A stretch of 64,000 bases of DNA from Amycolatopsis sp. NBC_01480 (GTDB lineage Bacteria > Actinomycetota > Actinomycetes > Mycobacteriales > Pseudonocardiaceae): assembly GCF_036227205.1 (NCBI RefSeq), contig NZ_CP109442.1:3844001-3908000 (forward strand), written 5' to 3'. The notes under the pieces were generated by a model, which did not search any database, was not told where the DNA came from, and saw only the letters and a list, made by a program, of their open reading frames with translations. The translations under genes and the position numbers were made by a program. Below, one piece after another: positions 20,452 to 27,849 of the stretch (its first letter is position 1; each line of letters begins with the position of its first letter).

Positions 20452-22026
20452 GTGCTCGACATGTTCCTGGCGCAAGCGCCACAGCCGTTGCCGACGCCTT
20501 CGATCGACTACGCGGCCGTGCTGCCGATGCTGATCGTCCTCGGCATGGCCTGTGTGGGCGTGCTGGTGGAGGCGTTCGCGCCGAAGGCGGTCCGGTGGGG
20601 GATCCAGGTGACGATCTCCGTCATCGCGATCCTCGCGGCCGGGGTCTCGCTGATCCTGTACGCCACCGGCAGCTCGCCGAAGGCCGGGCTGACCACGTTC
20701 GCCGGCGCCATCTCGGTGGACCGGCCCTCGCTGTTCCTCTGGGGCACGCTGCTGCTGCTCTCGCTCGGCGCGGTGTTCCTGATCGCGGAGCGGAAGGTGG
20801 AGCCGGGCGGCGCGTTCGTCGCGCAGGCGGCGATCAGCCCCGGCACCGTGCAGGACCGCGCGCAGGCCGGCCCGACCACGGCGTCGCAGACCGAGGTGTT
20901 CCCGCTGACGCTGTTCGCCCTCGGCGGCATGATGGCGTTCTGCGCGGCCAACGACCTGCTGACCATGTTCATCGCCCTCGAGGTGCTGAGCCTGCCGCTG
21001 TACCTGATGTGCGGCCTGGCCCGGCGGCGCCGGCTGATCTCACAGGAGTCGGCGGTCAAGTACTTCCTGCTCGGCGCGTTCTCCTCGGCGTTTTTCCTCT
21101 ACGGCCTCGCACTGCTGTACGGCTACGCGAACTCCGTGAAGCTCGCCGACATCGCCAACGCCGCGGCCGGCTCGGACCGCTCGGACACGCTGCTGTTCGC
21201 CGGCCTCGGCCTGCTGGTGGTGGGCCTGCTGTTCAAGGGCTCGGTCGGCCCGTTCCACACCTGGACGCCGGACGTCTACCAGGGCGCCCCGACTCCGGTC
21301 ACCGCGTTCATGGCGGCCTGCACGAAGGTGGCCGCGTTCGGCGGGATCCTGCGCGTGCTGTCGGTCGCGTTCTCCTCGACCAGCTGGGAATGGCGCGGCG
21401 TGCTGTGGGCCGTGGCGATCATCTCGATGCTGATCGGCGCGGTGCTGGGCCTGACCCAGACCGACGTGAAGCGCATGATCGCGTACTCCTCGATCGCGCA
21501 CGCGGGCTTCCTGCTCGTCGGCGCCATCGCGATGACCGAGAACGGCCTGTCCAGCACCCTGTTCTACCTGCTGGCGTACGGCTTCACGACGCTCGCGGCG
21601 TTCGGCGTGATCAGCCTGGTCCGCGACGGCAGCGGGGAGGCCACGCACCTGTCCGCCTGGGCGGGCCTCGCCAAACGCTCGCCGGTGCTGGCCGGGGTGT
21701 TCACGTTCTTGTTGCTGGCGCTGGCCGGCATACCGTTGACCAGCGGGTTCGTCGGCAAGTTCGTGGTCTTCTCGGCCGCGCTGTCCGACGGCATGGCCCC
21801 GCTGGTGGTGGTGGCGCTGGTGTTCAGCGCGGTGGCCGCGTTCTTCTACTTGCGCGTGATCGTGCTGATGTACTTCTCCGAGCCGGCCGCGGACGGGCCC
21901 ACGGTCACGGTGCCCGGCGGGTTCACCACGGCGGCCATCACGCTCGGCGTGGTGGTGACGTTGGTGCTCGGCGTGGTTCCGGCGTTCGCGCTGAACTGGG
22001 CCTCTTCGGGCGGGTTCGCCTCGTAG
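20452..22026 (+). CDS. nuoN: NADH-quinone oxidoreductase subunit N
   Basis: 524 residues; third antiporter-like subunit and last gene of the operon. Signatures: FIALEVLSLPLYLMCGLARR, GLLFKGSVGPFHTWTPDVYQ, QTDVKRMIAYSSIAHAGF. GTG 20452 chosen (3 bases after nuoM stop); ATG 20461 is possible. Two bases after the stop a perfect 46-bp palindrome begins, likely the operon's terminator. Confidence 0.97.
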   Translation: MLDMFLAQAPQPLPTPSIDYAAVLPMLIVLGMACVGVLVEAFAPKAVRWGIQVTISVIAILAAGVSLILYATGSSPKAGLTTFAGAISVDRPSLFLWGTLLLLSLGAVFLIAERKVEPGGAFVAQAAISPGTVQDRAQAGPTTASQTEVFPLTLFALGGMMAFCAANDLLTMFIALEVLSLPLYLMCGLARRRRLISQESAVKYFLLGAFSSAFFLYGLALLYGYANSVKLADIANAAAGSDRSDTLLFAGLGLLVVGLLFKGSVGPFHTWTPDVYQGAPTPVTAFMAACTKVAAFGGILRVLSVAFSSTSWEWRGVLWAVAIISMLIGAVLGLTQTDVKRMIAYSSIAHAGFLLVGAIAMTENGLSSTLFYLLAYGFTTLAAFGVISLVRDGSGEATHLSAWAGLAKRSPVLAGVFTFLLLALAGIPLTSGFVGKFVVFSAALSDGMAPLVVVALVFSAVAAFFYLRVIVLMYFSEPAADGPTVTVPGGFTTAAITLGVVVTLVLGVVPAFALNWASSGGFAS

Positions 22027-22028
22027 GA

Positions 22029-22074
22029 CTCGTGAGTGTTTATGACGGTTCTAACCGTCATAAACACTCACGAG
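22029..22074. repeat. 46-bp palindromic repeat, copy 2 (perfect)
   Basis: Perfect inverted repeat: 22-bp arms beginning CTCGTGAGTGTTTATGACGG around a two-base centre. It lies between the convergent nuoN stop (22026) and the stop of the reverse-strand gene at 22084, filling almost the whole gap. Identical to copy 4 at 39828-39873. Confidence 0.95.
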
Positions 22075-22083
22075 TACTTGGGC

Positions 22084-22809
22084 TTACGGCGTGGGTGAGC
22101 AGGCGGTGCGCCCGACGGTCACCGAGCCCGTGATGCCGGACGCCGGCAGGAAGTCGAACCGCAGCATGGTGAGGCTGATGCTGCCGTCGCCGGGCAGGGT
22201 CTGGGCGTTGAAGACCGCGTTGGCGAGCACGGTGCCGTTCGTCTTGGTCAGCGGCTTGGTGTAGTTCGCCGGCATCGGCGAGGGCAGGCCGCTGATGCCG
22301 CCGAGCCCGCTGAACGTCCAGTTCGCGTTGGTCTGGGTTTGCGTCGCGGTGCAGGTGACGGTGTACGAGGACAGCCGCACGCGCGGCCCGCCCGCGCTGA
22401 CGAGCGCGGAGAGCTCGAAGTTCTTCCCGTTGGCCGTCGACGTGGTGGTGGTGAGGTCGTTGCCCGGGTCGGTCACCGTGGTGTCACAGGTGGTCGAGCC
22501 GCCGCCGAAGGTCAGCCCGGTCTTGGTGACCGGTGAGGCCGTCGCGCTGGTCGGTCCTTCGACCGCGCAGGGAGCGAGGGTCGGGACGGTGACTGTGGTG
22601 GAGCCCTTGGTGAATCCGGCTTCGCCGAGATCGGCCGTGCCGGCCGCGGTGGCTGGTGCCTTTGCTGTGGCTTGTGTTGACGATGTTGCTGCGCTGGCTG
22701 CTGCGCCCGTCGGCGTGCCCGCCTGGGCCGTCCCCACGCCGGCGAAAACCCCACCGGCCACCAGCACCGCACCGACGAGCCCGGCCCGCCTGACGATGGT
22801 GTTACGCAT
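22084..22809 (-). CDS. Secreted protein of unknown function
   Basis: 241 residues with a classical signal peptide: basic N-terminus MRNTIVRRAG, hydrophobic stretch LVGAVLVAGGVFAGVG, and likely cleavage after TAQA. The mature part begins with a low-complexity Ala/Thr/Ser-rich linker and then a Thr-rich domain with four cysteines (in APCAVEG, TTCDTT, TVTCTAT and RTACSPT), consistent with two disulfides and a beta-rich exported fold. No catalytic motif seen. Convergent with nuoN, with no functional link evident. A ribosome site GGAGGA lies before the ATG. Confidence 0.75.
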   Translation of the reverse strand: MRNTIVRRAGLVGAVLVAGGVFAGVGTAQAGTPTGAAASAATSSTQATAKAPATAAGTADLGEAGFTKGSTTVTVPTLAPCAVEGPTSATASPVTKTGLTFGGGSTTCDTTVTDPGNDLTTTTSTANGKNFELSALVSAGGPRVRLSSYTVTCTATQTQTNANWTFSGLGGISGLPSPMPANYTKPLTKTNGTVLANAVFNAQTLPGDGSISLTMLRFDFLPASGITGSVTVGRTACSPTP

Positions 22810-22990
22810 GCGCTGTCCTCCTTACAACCCCGGGAGACCTGTCGGGACCGGCAGCTCTTCCACTGACTGAATATCCGCGCGCCCGATTCGCCCGTTGCGC
22901 CACGCCGCGGTGATCACTCGTCTGCGCGCGGTGATCAACCCGTTCGTGGCTCCGGTGCCCGTCCGGCAGGCTCGTGTGCCGGGAGGAATC

Positions 22991-23839
22991 ATGAAGACAG
23001 TCCAAGGGTTCTTTCGGTCGGCTCCGCTGTGGCGTCTCTGCGTGGCTTGGTCGCGGTGGAACCACAGGTTTCTGACCAGCCCTCGGCCGTGGAAGCAGAT
23101 GGTCCGCTCTGGCCTCACCGCCGACGAGGCCAGAGCGGGGTGGGACACAGCGGCCACCTCATTGGTGCCGATGCTGCACGGCTGGCTCTTCACCATGGCG
23201 TTCATCGTCGGCTGGGACCTCGCGTTCGAAGCCGTTTGGACGCTCTGGCGCAACCGCTGGGTTTTCTATCTGAACGCCGTCCCGATCGCGCTCGCCATCC
23301 CTGTGCTGGTGATCGTCTTGTGCCGCGTGGCCGGACGTCGAACGGCGCCGGAACGGCTGCTCGGCCGGGTGCAGGCGGCAGTTTCGGCACTGCGGCCCCC
23401 GATCATCCCACGACGTCGGAGGCGCCCTGGACAGCCTGGCCGCTGGTTCGCGCTGAGTCGCCTGCGGGCGCGGCAGCGGCGCAGGCTGAAGACGCTCGCG
23501 TGGCAGATAGACGGCGATCTTGCCCTGCTGGCGGGCTACCCCCGCAGGCATCGGGATCCTGGTCGCAGCCTCGGCAAGGTGCTTGTGTGGGCCGCGGATG
23601 GTCTCGACCAGGCCGACCGGACGGAGCTGGCTATCCGCTTGTGCAATGACGTGGTGCGCCACGTCGTATCCGGACAGCCCTGGCCAGTTCCGATCGATGG
23701 TTGGGACCCTGCGGGGCAACCACCGGTCAAGTGGAGGTTCGTCGATTTCATGACCGGCCTCAGGCGGTTGGTACCGGCGATCGCTCTCCCGGTGGTTACG
23801 GCGGTACTGGTCACTCTGGCCACGGGGGTACTGAAATAG
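22991..23839 (+). CDS. Unrecognised membrane protein between nuo and polyprenyl synthase
   Basis: 282 residues. ATG 22991 follows GGGAGGAATC, a good ribosome site; the frame is open from 22895 but without one. Two adjacent hydrophobic segments near residues 60-110 (including FYLNAVPIALAIPVLVIVL), a central very basic stretch (RRRRRPGQ, RARQRRRLK) and a C-terminal membrane segment (LVPAIALPVVTAVLVTLATG) are visible. Lower GC and more mixed codon use than neighbours suggest later acquisition. I do not recognise the family; it could be a membrane scaffold or a remnant of a mobile region. Confidence 0.6.
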   Translation: MKTVQGFFRSAPLWRLCVAWSRWNHRFLTSPRPWKQMVRSGLTADEARAGWDTAATSLVPMLHGWLFTMAFIVGWDLAFEAVWTLWRNRWVFYLNAVPIALAIPVLVIVLCRVAGRRTAPERLLGRVQAAVSALRPPIIPRRRRRPGQPGRWFALSRLRARQRRRLKTLAWQIDGDLALLAGYPRRHRDPGRSLGKVLVWAADGLDQADRTELAIRLCNDVVRHVVSGQPWPVPIDGWDPAGQPPVKWRFVDFMTGLRRLVPAIALPVVTAVLVTLATGVLK

Positions 23840-23954
23840 GACCGATGTCATGTTCGTCACCGTTTCCCCTGGACAGCGGGTAAACCGGGTACCTGGGGTA
23901 ACCACTACCCTGAAAGCAGAAAACCCGACCGGCGCATGAGAGAGCGGAGCCGAC

Positions 23955-25013
23955 GTGTCTGTGTCTTCACCACCCCCGGGGGCGGGACCCGCCGCTGCTC
24001 GGGATGGCGCTGTCGAGGACCTGCGCGCGACCGTCGGGCTGCAGATCGAGGACGAGCAGCTGCTCAGGGCCATCGCGGGCGGGCTCGCGGAGGTGGAGAC
24101 GATGCTGCGCGACGTCGTCAAGAGCGACGTGCAGGCGGTCCACGACGCGGCGTTGCACCTGGTCGAGGCGGGGGGCAAACGTTTTCGTCCCCTGTTCACG
24201 CTGCTGTCCTCGCAGTTCGGGCCCAAGCAGGGTGGGGAGCAGGTGCTCATCGCCGCCGCCGCGGTGGAGCTGGTGCACCTCGCGACGCTGTACCACGACG
24301 ACGTGATGGACGAGGCGACCATGCGGCGGGGCGCGGAGAGCGTCAACGCCCGCTGGGACAACACCGTCGCCATCCTGACCGGCGACTTCCTGTTCGCGCA
24401 CGCCTCGCGGCTGGTCGCGGACCTGGGCACCGACGCGGCGCGGATCATCGCCGAGACGTTCGGCGAGCTGGTCACCGGGCAGATGCGCGAGACGGTCGGG
24501 CCTGGGCCCGGCGACGACCCGGTCGAGCACTACCTCACCGTGATCGCGCAGAAGACCGGTTCGCTGATCGCGACGTCCGGCCGGTTCGGCGGGATGATGT
24601 CCGGCGCCGAGGAGGACCACGTCCAGGCGCTGCGCCGGTTCGGCGACATCGTGGGCACCGCGTTCCAGATCTCCGACGACATCATCGACATCGCTTCGCC
24701 GTCGGACGAGCTGGGCAAGGCCCAGGGCACGGACCTGCGTGAAGGCGTCCGCACCCTGCCCATGCTGTACGCGCTGGCCGACCCGGACACCGACCCGCGC
24801 CTGATCGAGCTGCTGGCCGGCCCCATCACCGAGGACGAGCTGGTCGAGGAGGCCTTGGAGCTGCTGCGCCGTTCCAGTGGCCTCGAACGCGCGCGCGTCA
24901 CCCTTTCCGACTACGCTTCGCGGGCACGTTCCGAGCTCGCAGCGCTGCCCGCTTCCCCCGCGCGGAATGCCTGCGAGTCGGTCGCCGACTACATGGTCGC
25001 GCGCACGCACTAA
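23955..25013 (+). CDS. Polyprenyl diphosphate synthase (trans-isoprenyl, probable menaquinone side chain)
   Basis: 352 residues with both aspartate-rich motifs of trans-prenyltransferases: first DDVMD at about residues 115-119 within LYHDDVMDEATMRRG, second DDIID at 241-245 within QISDDIIDIASPSDELGKAQG, plus the GGKRFRP motif. Equivalent in position to mycobacterial grcC1 next to menJ. The residues before the first DDxxD are small/aliphatic (ATL), consistent with a long-chain product. Likely makes the menaquinone side chain that MenJ later reduces. GTG start. Confidence 0.9.
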   Translation: MSVSSPPPGAGPAAARDGAVEDLRATVGLQIEDEQLLRAIAGGLAEVETMLRDVVKSDVQAVHDAALHLVEAGGKRFRPLFTLLSSQFGPKQGGEQVLIAAAAVELVHLATLYHDDVMDEATMRRGAESVNARWDNTVAILTGDFLFAHASRLVADLGTDAARIIAETFGELVTGQMRETVGPGPGDDPVEHYLTVIAQKTGSLIATSGRFGGMMSGAEEDHVQALRRFGDIVGTAFQISDDIIDIASPSDELGKAQGTDLREGVRTLPMLYALADPDTDPRLIELLAGPITEDELVEEALELLRRSSGLERARVTLSDYASRARSELAALPASPARNACESVADYMVARTH

Positions 25014-25026
25014 AGGGGCAGGGAAG

Positions 25027-26700
25027 ATGTCCATTTTCGGACAGGTTTGGCTGTGGAGCCTGTTGGCGTTTTTCGTCGGGGTGCTCCTCACGTGGCTGGT
25101 GCTGGTATTGCCCGCCCGCAAGCGCACCCGCGAGCTGGAGGCCGCGCTGACCGCGGCCCACGCCGAGTCGGCCCGGACCCCGGCCAACGCCGGGGCGCTG
25201 GCGGGCGGCACCGCACTGCTTTCGCCGGTGGACGAGGAAGACGACTTCTCCCCGGCCGAGCCGGCCGCGGCGCCCTCGTGGGCCCGTGAGCAGTCGCCCA
25301 CCGAGCTGATCCACCGGGCCGAGCCGGAGCCCGAGCCCGCCGCCGTCGAAAGCCGGCTCGGCGGGTTCGAGCCGGAGGCCGAATACGAGGCGGAGTACCG
25401 CACCGCGGCCGAGCCGGCCGTCAGTCAGACCACTGTGGACGAAGAGCGGACGCCGGAACGGCCCCACGAAAGGGAATCCGAACCGGCCACGCGGCAGATC
25501 GACGGGTCCGTCTACCGCGCCGCCGCCACCGAGTACCTCAGCCCGGTCTCCCACAGCCTGGAGCCGGACTACGCCGAATCGGCCAGTGGCTACGAAGCCG
25601 ACCGCCTCGACGAGTTCGCCGACACCGGCCGCGGCAGCTTCCAGGAGGTCGGGCAGCGCGCCGGCCACCGCGAGGAGGAAGACGCTTTCGCGGGTTCCGC
25701 CGGCCGTCACCTGGAAGCCGAGGGCGGCCACCACGCCGCCGAGACGACGTCCATGTTCACGCGGCCCGAGCCCGAAGCCGAGGAGTCCTTCTCGAATCGG
25801 CTGGAGCCGGCGGGCGACGCCGAGGCCGGATCGTCGTTCGGACAGCTGGGAACCCACGACGCCGAGGCGGGTTCGTCGTTCGGCAGCCTGGAGCCGGAAG
25901 CCGAGGCCGGGTCGTCGTTCGGGCAGCTGGAACCGCAGGCCGAAGTGGACTTCGGCCACCTGCCGGAGGCCGAGCCCGCCCGCCCGCAGGAGTCCGAATC
26001 GGACTTCGGCCGGGCGCCGGAATCCGAGGACGAGCAGGTTTCGCTGTTCCAGCCCGCGAAGGCCACCGACCCGAAGCCCGAGCCGGCCTGGTTCGAGCAC
26101 GGGGACGACGTGACGCCGGACCGCTCGCCGTTCGAAGAGCCGGCCGGCGGGGACTTCCTCGACGAGCAGTCGTCCACCGAGCACCTGATCCCCTCGGCCG
26201 AACGCGCCGCGGAGCCTTCCGAGCACAGGGGCGGTGACCTCGTGGCCGGGGACGAGCCGATCGACTCCACTCAGGTCCTGCCCAAGCGCCAGCCGCGGGA
26301 GGCGCCGCGGGGCGGGTTCGAGCCGCCGCGGCCGATCCAGCCGTCGATGCGGCCGGTCGAGCGCCGGGAGCCGGAGCTGGCGGGCACGCAGAGCGGTTCG
26401 CTGTTCGAGCCCTCGGTGCAGCCGAACCAGCAGGGCGGCGCCGCGCCGTTGAACGCGCCCGAGCCGCCGCCCGCGCGGCAGGTCACCGAGGACGCCGTGC
26501 CGCCCGGCCCGTTCGGCCCCGGCTCGGCCATGCCCCGTCCAGGTGGCGGAAGGCCGTCGGACGGCTTCGCGGTGAAGGCGAGCGTCACGGCGCTGCGGTA
26601 CTGCACCGAGGAGTCCCCGCAGTTCCCGCGCATGGTCGCCGAGGTCTGGTTCCGCACCTCGGCCGACGCAGAGCGGGTCGGGTTCCGGCCGCTCTCCTGA
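25027..26700 (+). CDS. Membrane-anchored acidic repeat protein with small conserved C-terminal domain
   Basis: 557 residues. One N-terminal membrane segment (VWLWSLLAFFVGVLLTWLVL) followed by ARKRTRELE, so the bulk is probably cytoplasmic. Then about 440 residues rich in Glu, Pro and Ser, including three tandem EAGSSFG units. The last 45 residues are ordered: FAVKASVTALRYCTEESP, then AEVWFRT and AERVGFRPL, resembling a small domain found at the C-terminus of several actinobacterial membrane proteins (an x-AEVWF-x-AGF pattern). ATG chosen with GGGAAG upstream; longer open frames belong to the synthase. Thirteen bases after the synthase, same operon. Function unknown; possibly a scaffold. Confidence 0.72.
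   Translation: MSIFGQVWLWSLLAFFVGVLLTWLVLVLPARKRTRELEAALTAAHAESARTPANAGALAGGTALLSPVDEEDDFSPAEPAAAPSWAREQSPTELIHRAEPEPEPAAVESRLGGFEPEAEYEAEYRTAAEPAVSQTTVDEERTPERPHERESEPATRQIDGSVYRAAATEYLSPVSHSLEPDYAESASGYEADRLDEFADTGRGSFQEVGQRAGHREEEDAFAGSAGRHLEAEGGHHAAETTSMFTRPEPEAEESFSNRLEPAGDAEAGSSFGQLGTHDAEAGSSFGSLEPEAEAGSSFGQLEPQAEVDFGHLPEAEPARPQESESDFGRAPESEDEQVSLFQPAKATDPKPEPAWFEHGDDVTPDRSPFEEPAGGDFLDEQSSTEHLIPSAERAAEPSEHRGGDLVAGDEPIDSTQVLPKRQPREAPRGGFEPPRPIQPSMRPVERREPELAGTQSGSLFEPSVQPNQQGGAAPLNAPEPPPARQVTEDAVPPGPFGPGSAMPRPGGGRPSDGFAVKASVTALRYCTEESPQFPRMVAEVWFRTSADAERVGFRPLS
25822..25941 (+). repeat. In-gene tandem repeat encoding EAGSSFG units
   Basis: Three consecutive units of 42, 39 and 39 bases (25822-25863, 25864-25902, 25903-25941), encoding EAGSSFGQLGTHDA, EAGSSFGSLEPEA and EAGSSFGQLEPQA. 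A decayed fourth unit follows (EVDFGHLPEA). Codon usage differs between units, so expansion is not recent. Confidence 0.85.
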
Positions 26701-26732
26701 CCGAATGACAAAAGTCCACATCGGACCCAAGA

Positions 26733-26769
26733 AAAGGGCCACCGCCCGGAAACCGAGCGGTGGCCCTTT
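26733..26769. terminator. Bidirectional intrinsic terminator
   Basis: Hairpin with perfect 13-bp arms AAAGGGCCACCGC (26733-26745) and GCGGTGGCCCTTT (26757-26769), loop of 11, with A-rich and T-rich ends. Lies between the convergent genes ending at 26700 and 26785. Confidence 0.9.
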
Positions 26770-26784
26770 CTCTGTCCATTCAGG

Positions 26785-27849
26785 TCAGACGACGGTCCAC
26801 GTGTCCTTGCCGCGCAACAGACCCTGCAGGTCCGGCTTGCGGGCCGCGCGGGCCTGCTCGACCTGGGCGCGGGCGCCGTCGTCGTAGGTGGGCCGCTCGA
26901 CCTGGCGCAGGATGCCGATCGGGGTGTGCGTCAGGTTCTGGTCGCCCAGGCGCGAGAGCGCGAACGAGTAGGTGGTGTCCGCGATCGACGGGTCGTGGAC
27001 CACGAGGTTGTCCTCGCCGATGTCGCTGACCTTGCCGATGTCCAGACCACCCCAGTCGCCGCGGCGGACGCCGAACTCGCCCTCGGGGCCGAACCGGATC
27101 GGCTCGCCGGCCTTCAGCGGGATCAGCCGCTGGGCCGCCTCGTCCTTGTCCTTCAGCACGTCGAAGGCGCCGTCGTTGAAGATCGGGCAGTTCTGGTAGA
27201 TCTCGACCAGCGCCGAACCACGGTGCTCGGCCGCGGCCTGCAGCACCTCGGTGAGGCCCTTGCGGTCGGAGTCCAGCGCGCGCCCGACGAACGAGGCCTC
27301 GGCACCGATCGCGAGCGAAAGCGGGTTGAACGGCGAGTCCAGCGAGCCCATCGGGGTCGACTTGGTGACCATGCCCTGCCCGGAGGTGGGCGAGTACTGG
27401 CCCTTGGTCAGCCCGTAGATCCGGTTGTTGAACAGCAGGATCTTGATGTTCACGTTGCGGCGCAGCGCGTGGATCAGGTGGTTGCCGCCGATGGACAGCG
27501 CGTCGCCGTCACCGGTGACGACCCACACCGACAGGTCCGGGCGGGTGGTGGCCAGCCCGGTCGCGATCGACGGCGCGCGGCCGTGGATCGAGTGCATGCC
27601 GTAGGTGTTGAGGTAGTACGGGAACCGCGACGAGCAGCCGATGCCGGAGACGAACACGATGTTCTCGCGCTTGAGCCCCAGGGTCGGCAGGAACGACTGC
27701 ACGGCATTGAGCACGACGTAGTCGCCGCAGCCGGGGCACCAGCGGACTTCCTGGTCGGACTTGTAGTCCTTGGCCTTCTGCGGCTCTTCGGTGGTCGGCA
27801 CCAGGTCCAGGCCGCCCAATTGGGGCAGCCCGAGGTCGATGGCAGTCAC
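26785..27849 (-). CDS. korB: 2-oxoglutarate:ferredoxin oxidoreductase, beta subunit
   Basis: 354 residues. Thiamine diphosphate site GDGDALSIGGNHLIHA with the later asparagine pair LLFNNRIYG; 4Fe-4S ligands are likely the cysteines of WCPGCGDY, GIGCSSRF and QNCPIFNDG. With KorA it oxidises a 2-oxoacid, probably 2-oxoglutarate, to the acyl-CoA and reduces ferredoxin; the mycobacterial KorAB does this in an alternative TCA route. GTG start overlaps the korA stop by 4 bases. Long open frame upstream of 27849 is a shadow over korA. Confidence 0.93.
   Translation of the reverse strand: MTAIDLGLPQLGGLDLVPTTEEPQKAKDYKSDQEVRWCPGCGDYVVLNAVQSFLPTLGLKRENIVFVSGIGCSSRFPYYLNTYGMHSIHGRAPSIATGLATTRPDLSVWVVTGDGDALSIGGNHLIHALRRNVNIKILLFNNRIYGLTKGQYSPTSGQGMVTKSTPMGSLDSPFNPLSLAIGAEASFVGRALDSDRKGLTEVLQAAAEHRGSALVEIYQNCPIFNDGAFDVLKDKDEAAQRLIPLKAGEPIRFGPEGEFGVRRGDWGGLDIGKVSDIGEDNLVVHDPSIADTTYSFALSRLGDQNLTHTPIGILRQVERPTYDDGARAQVEQARAARKPDLQGLLRGKDTWTVV

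Noticed and set aside
25822..25941. CRISPR-like tandem repeat
   Set aside because: The units are in-frame codons of an acidic protein without spacers; no cas genes nearby.
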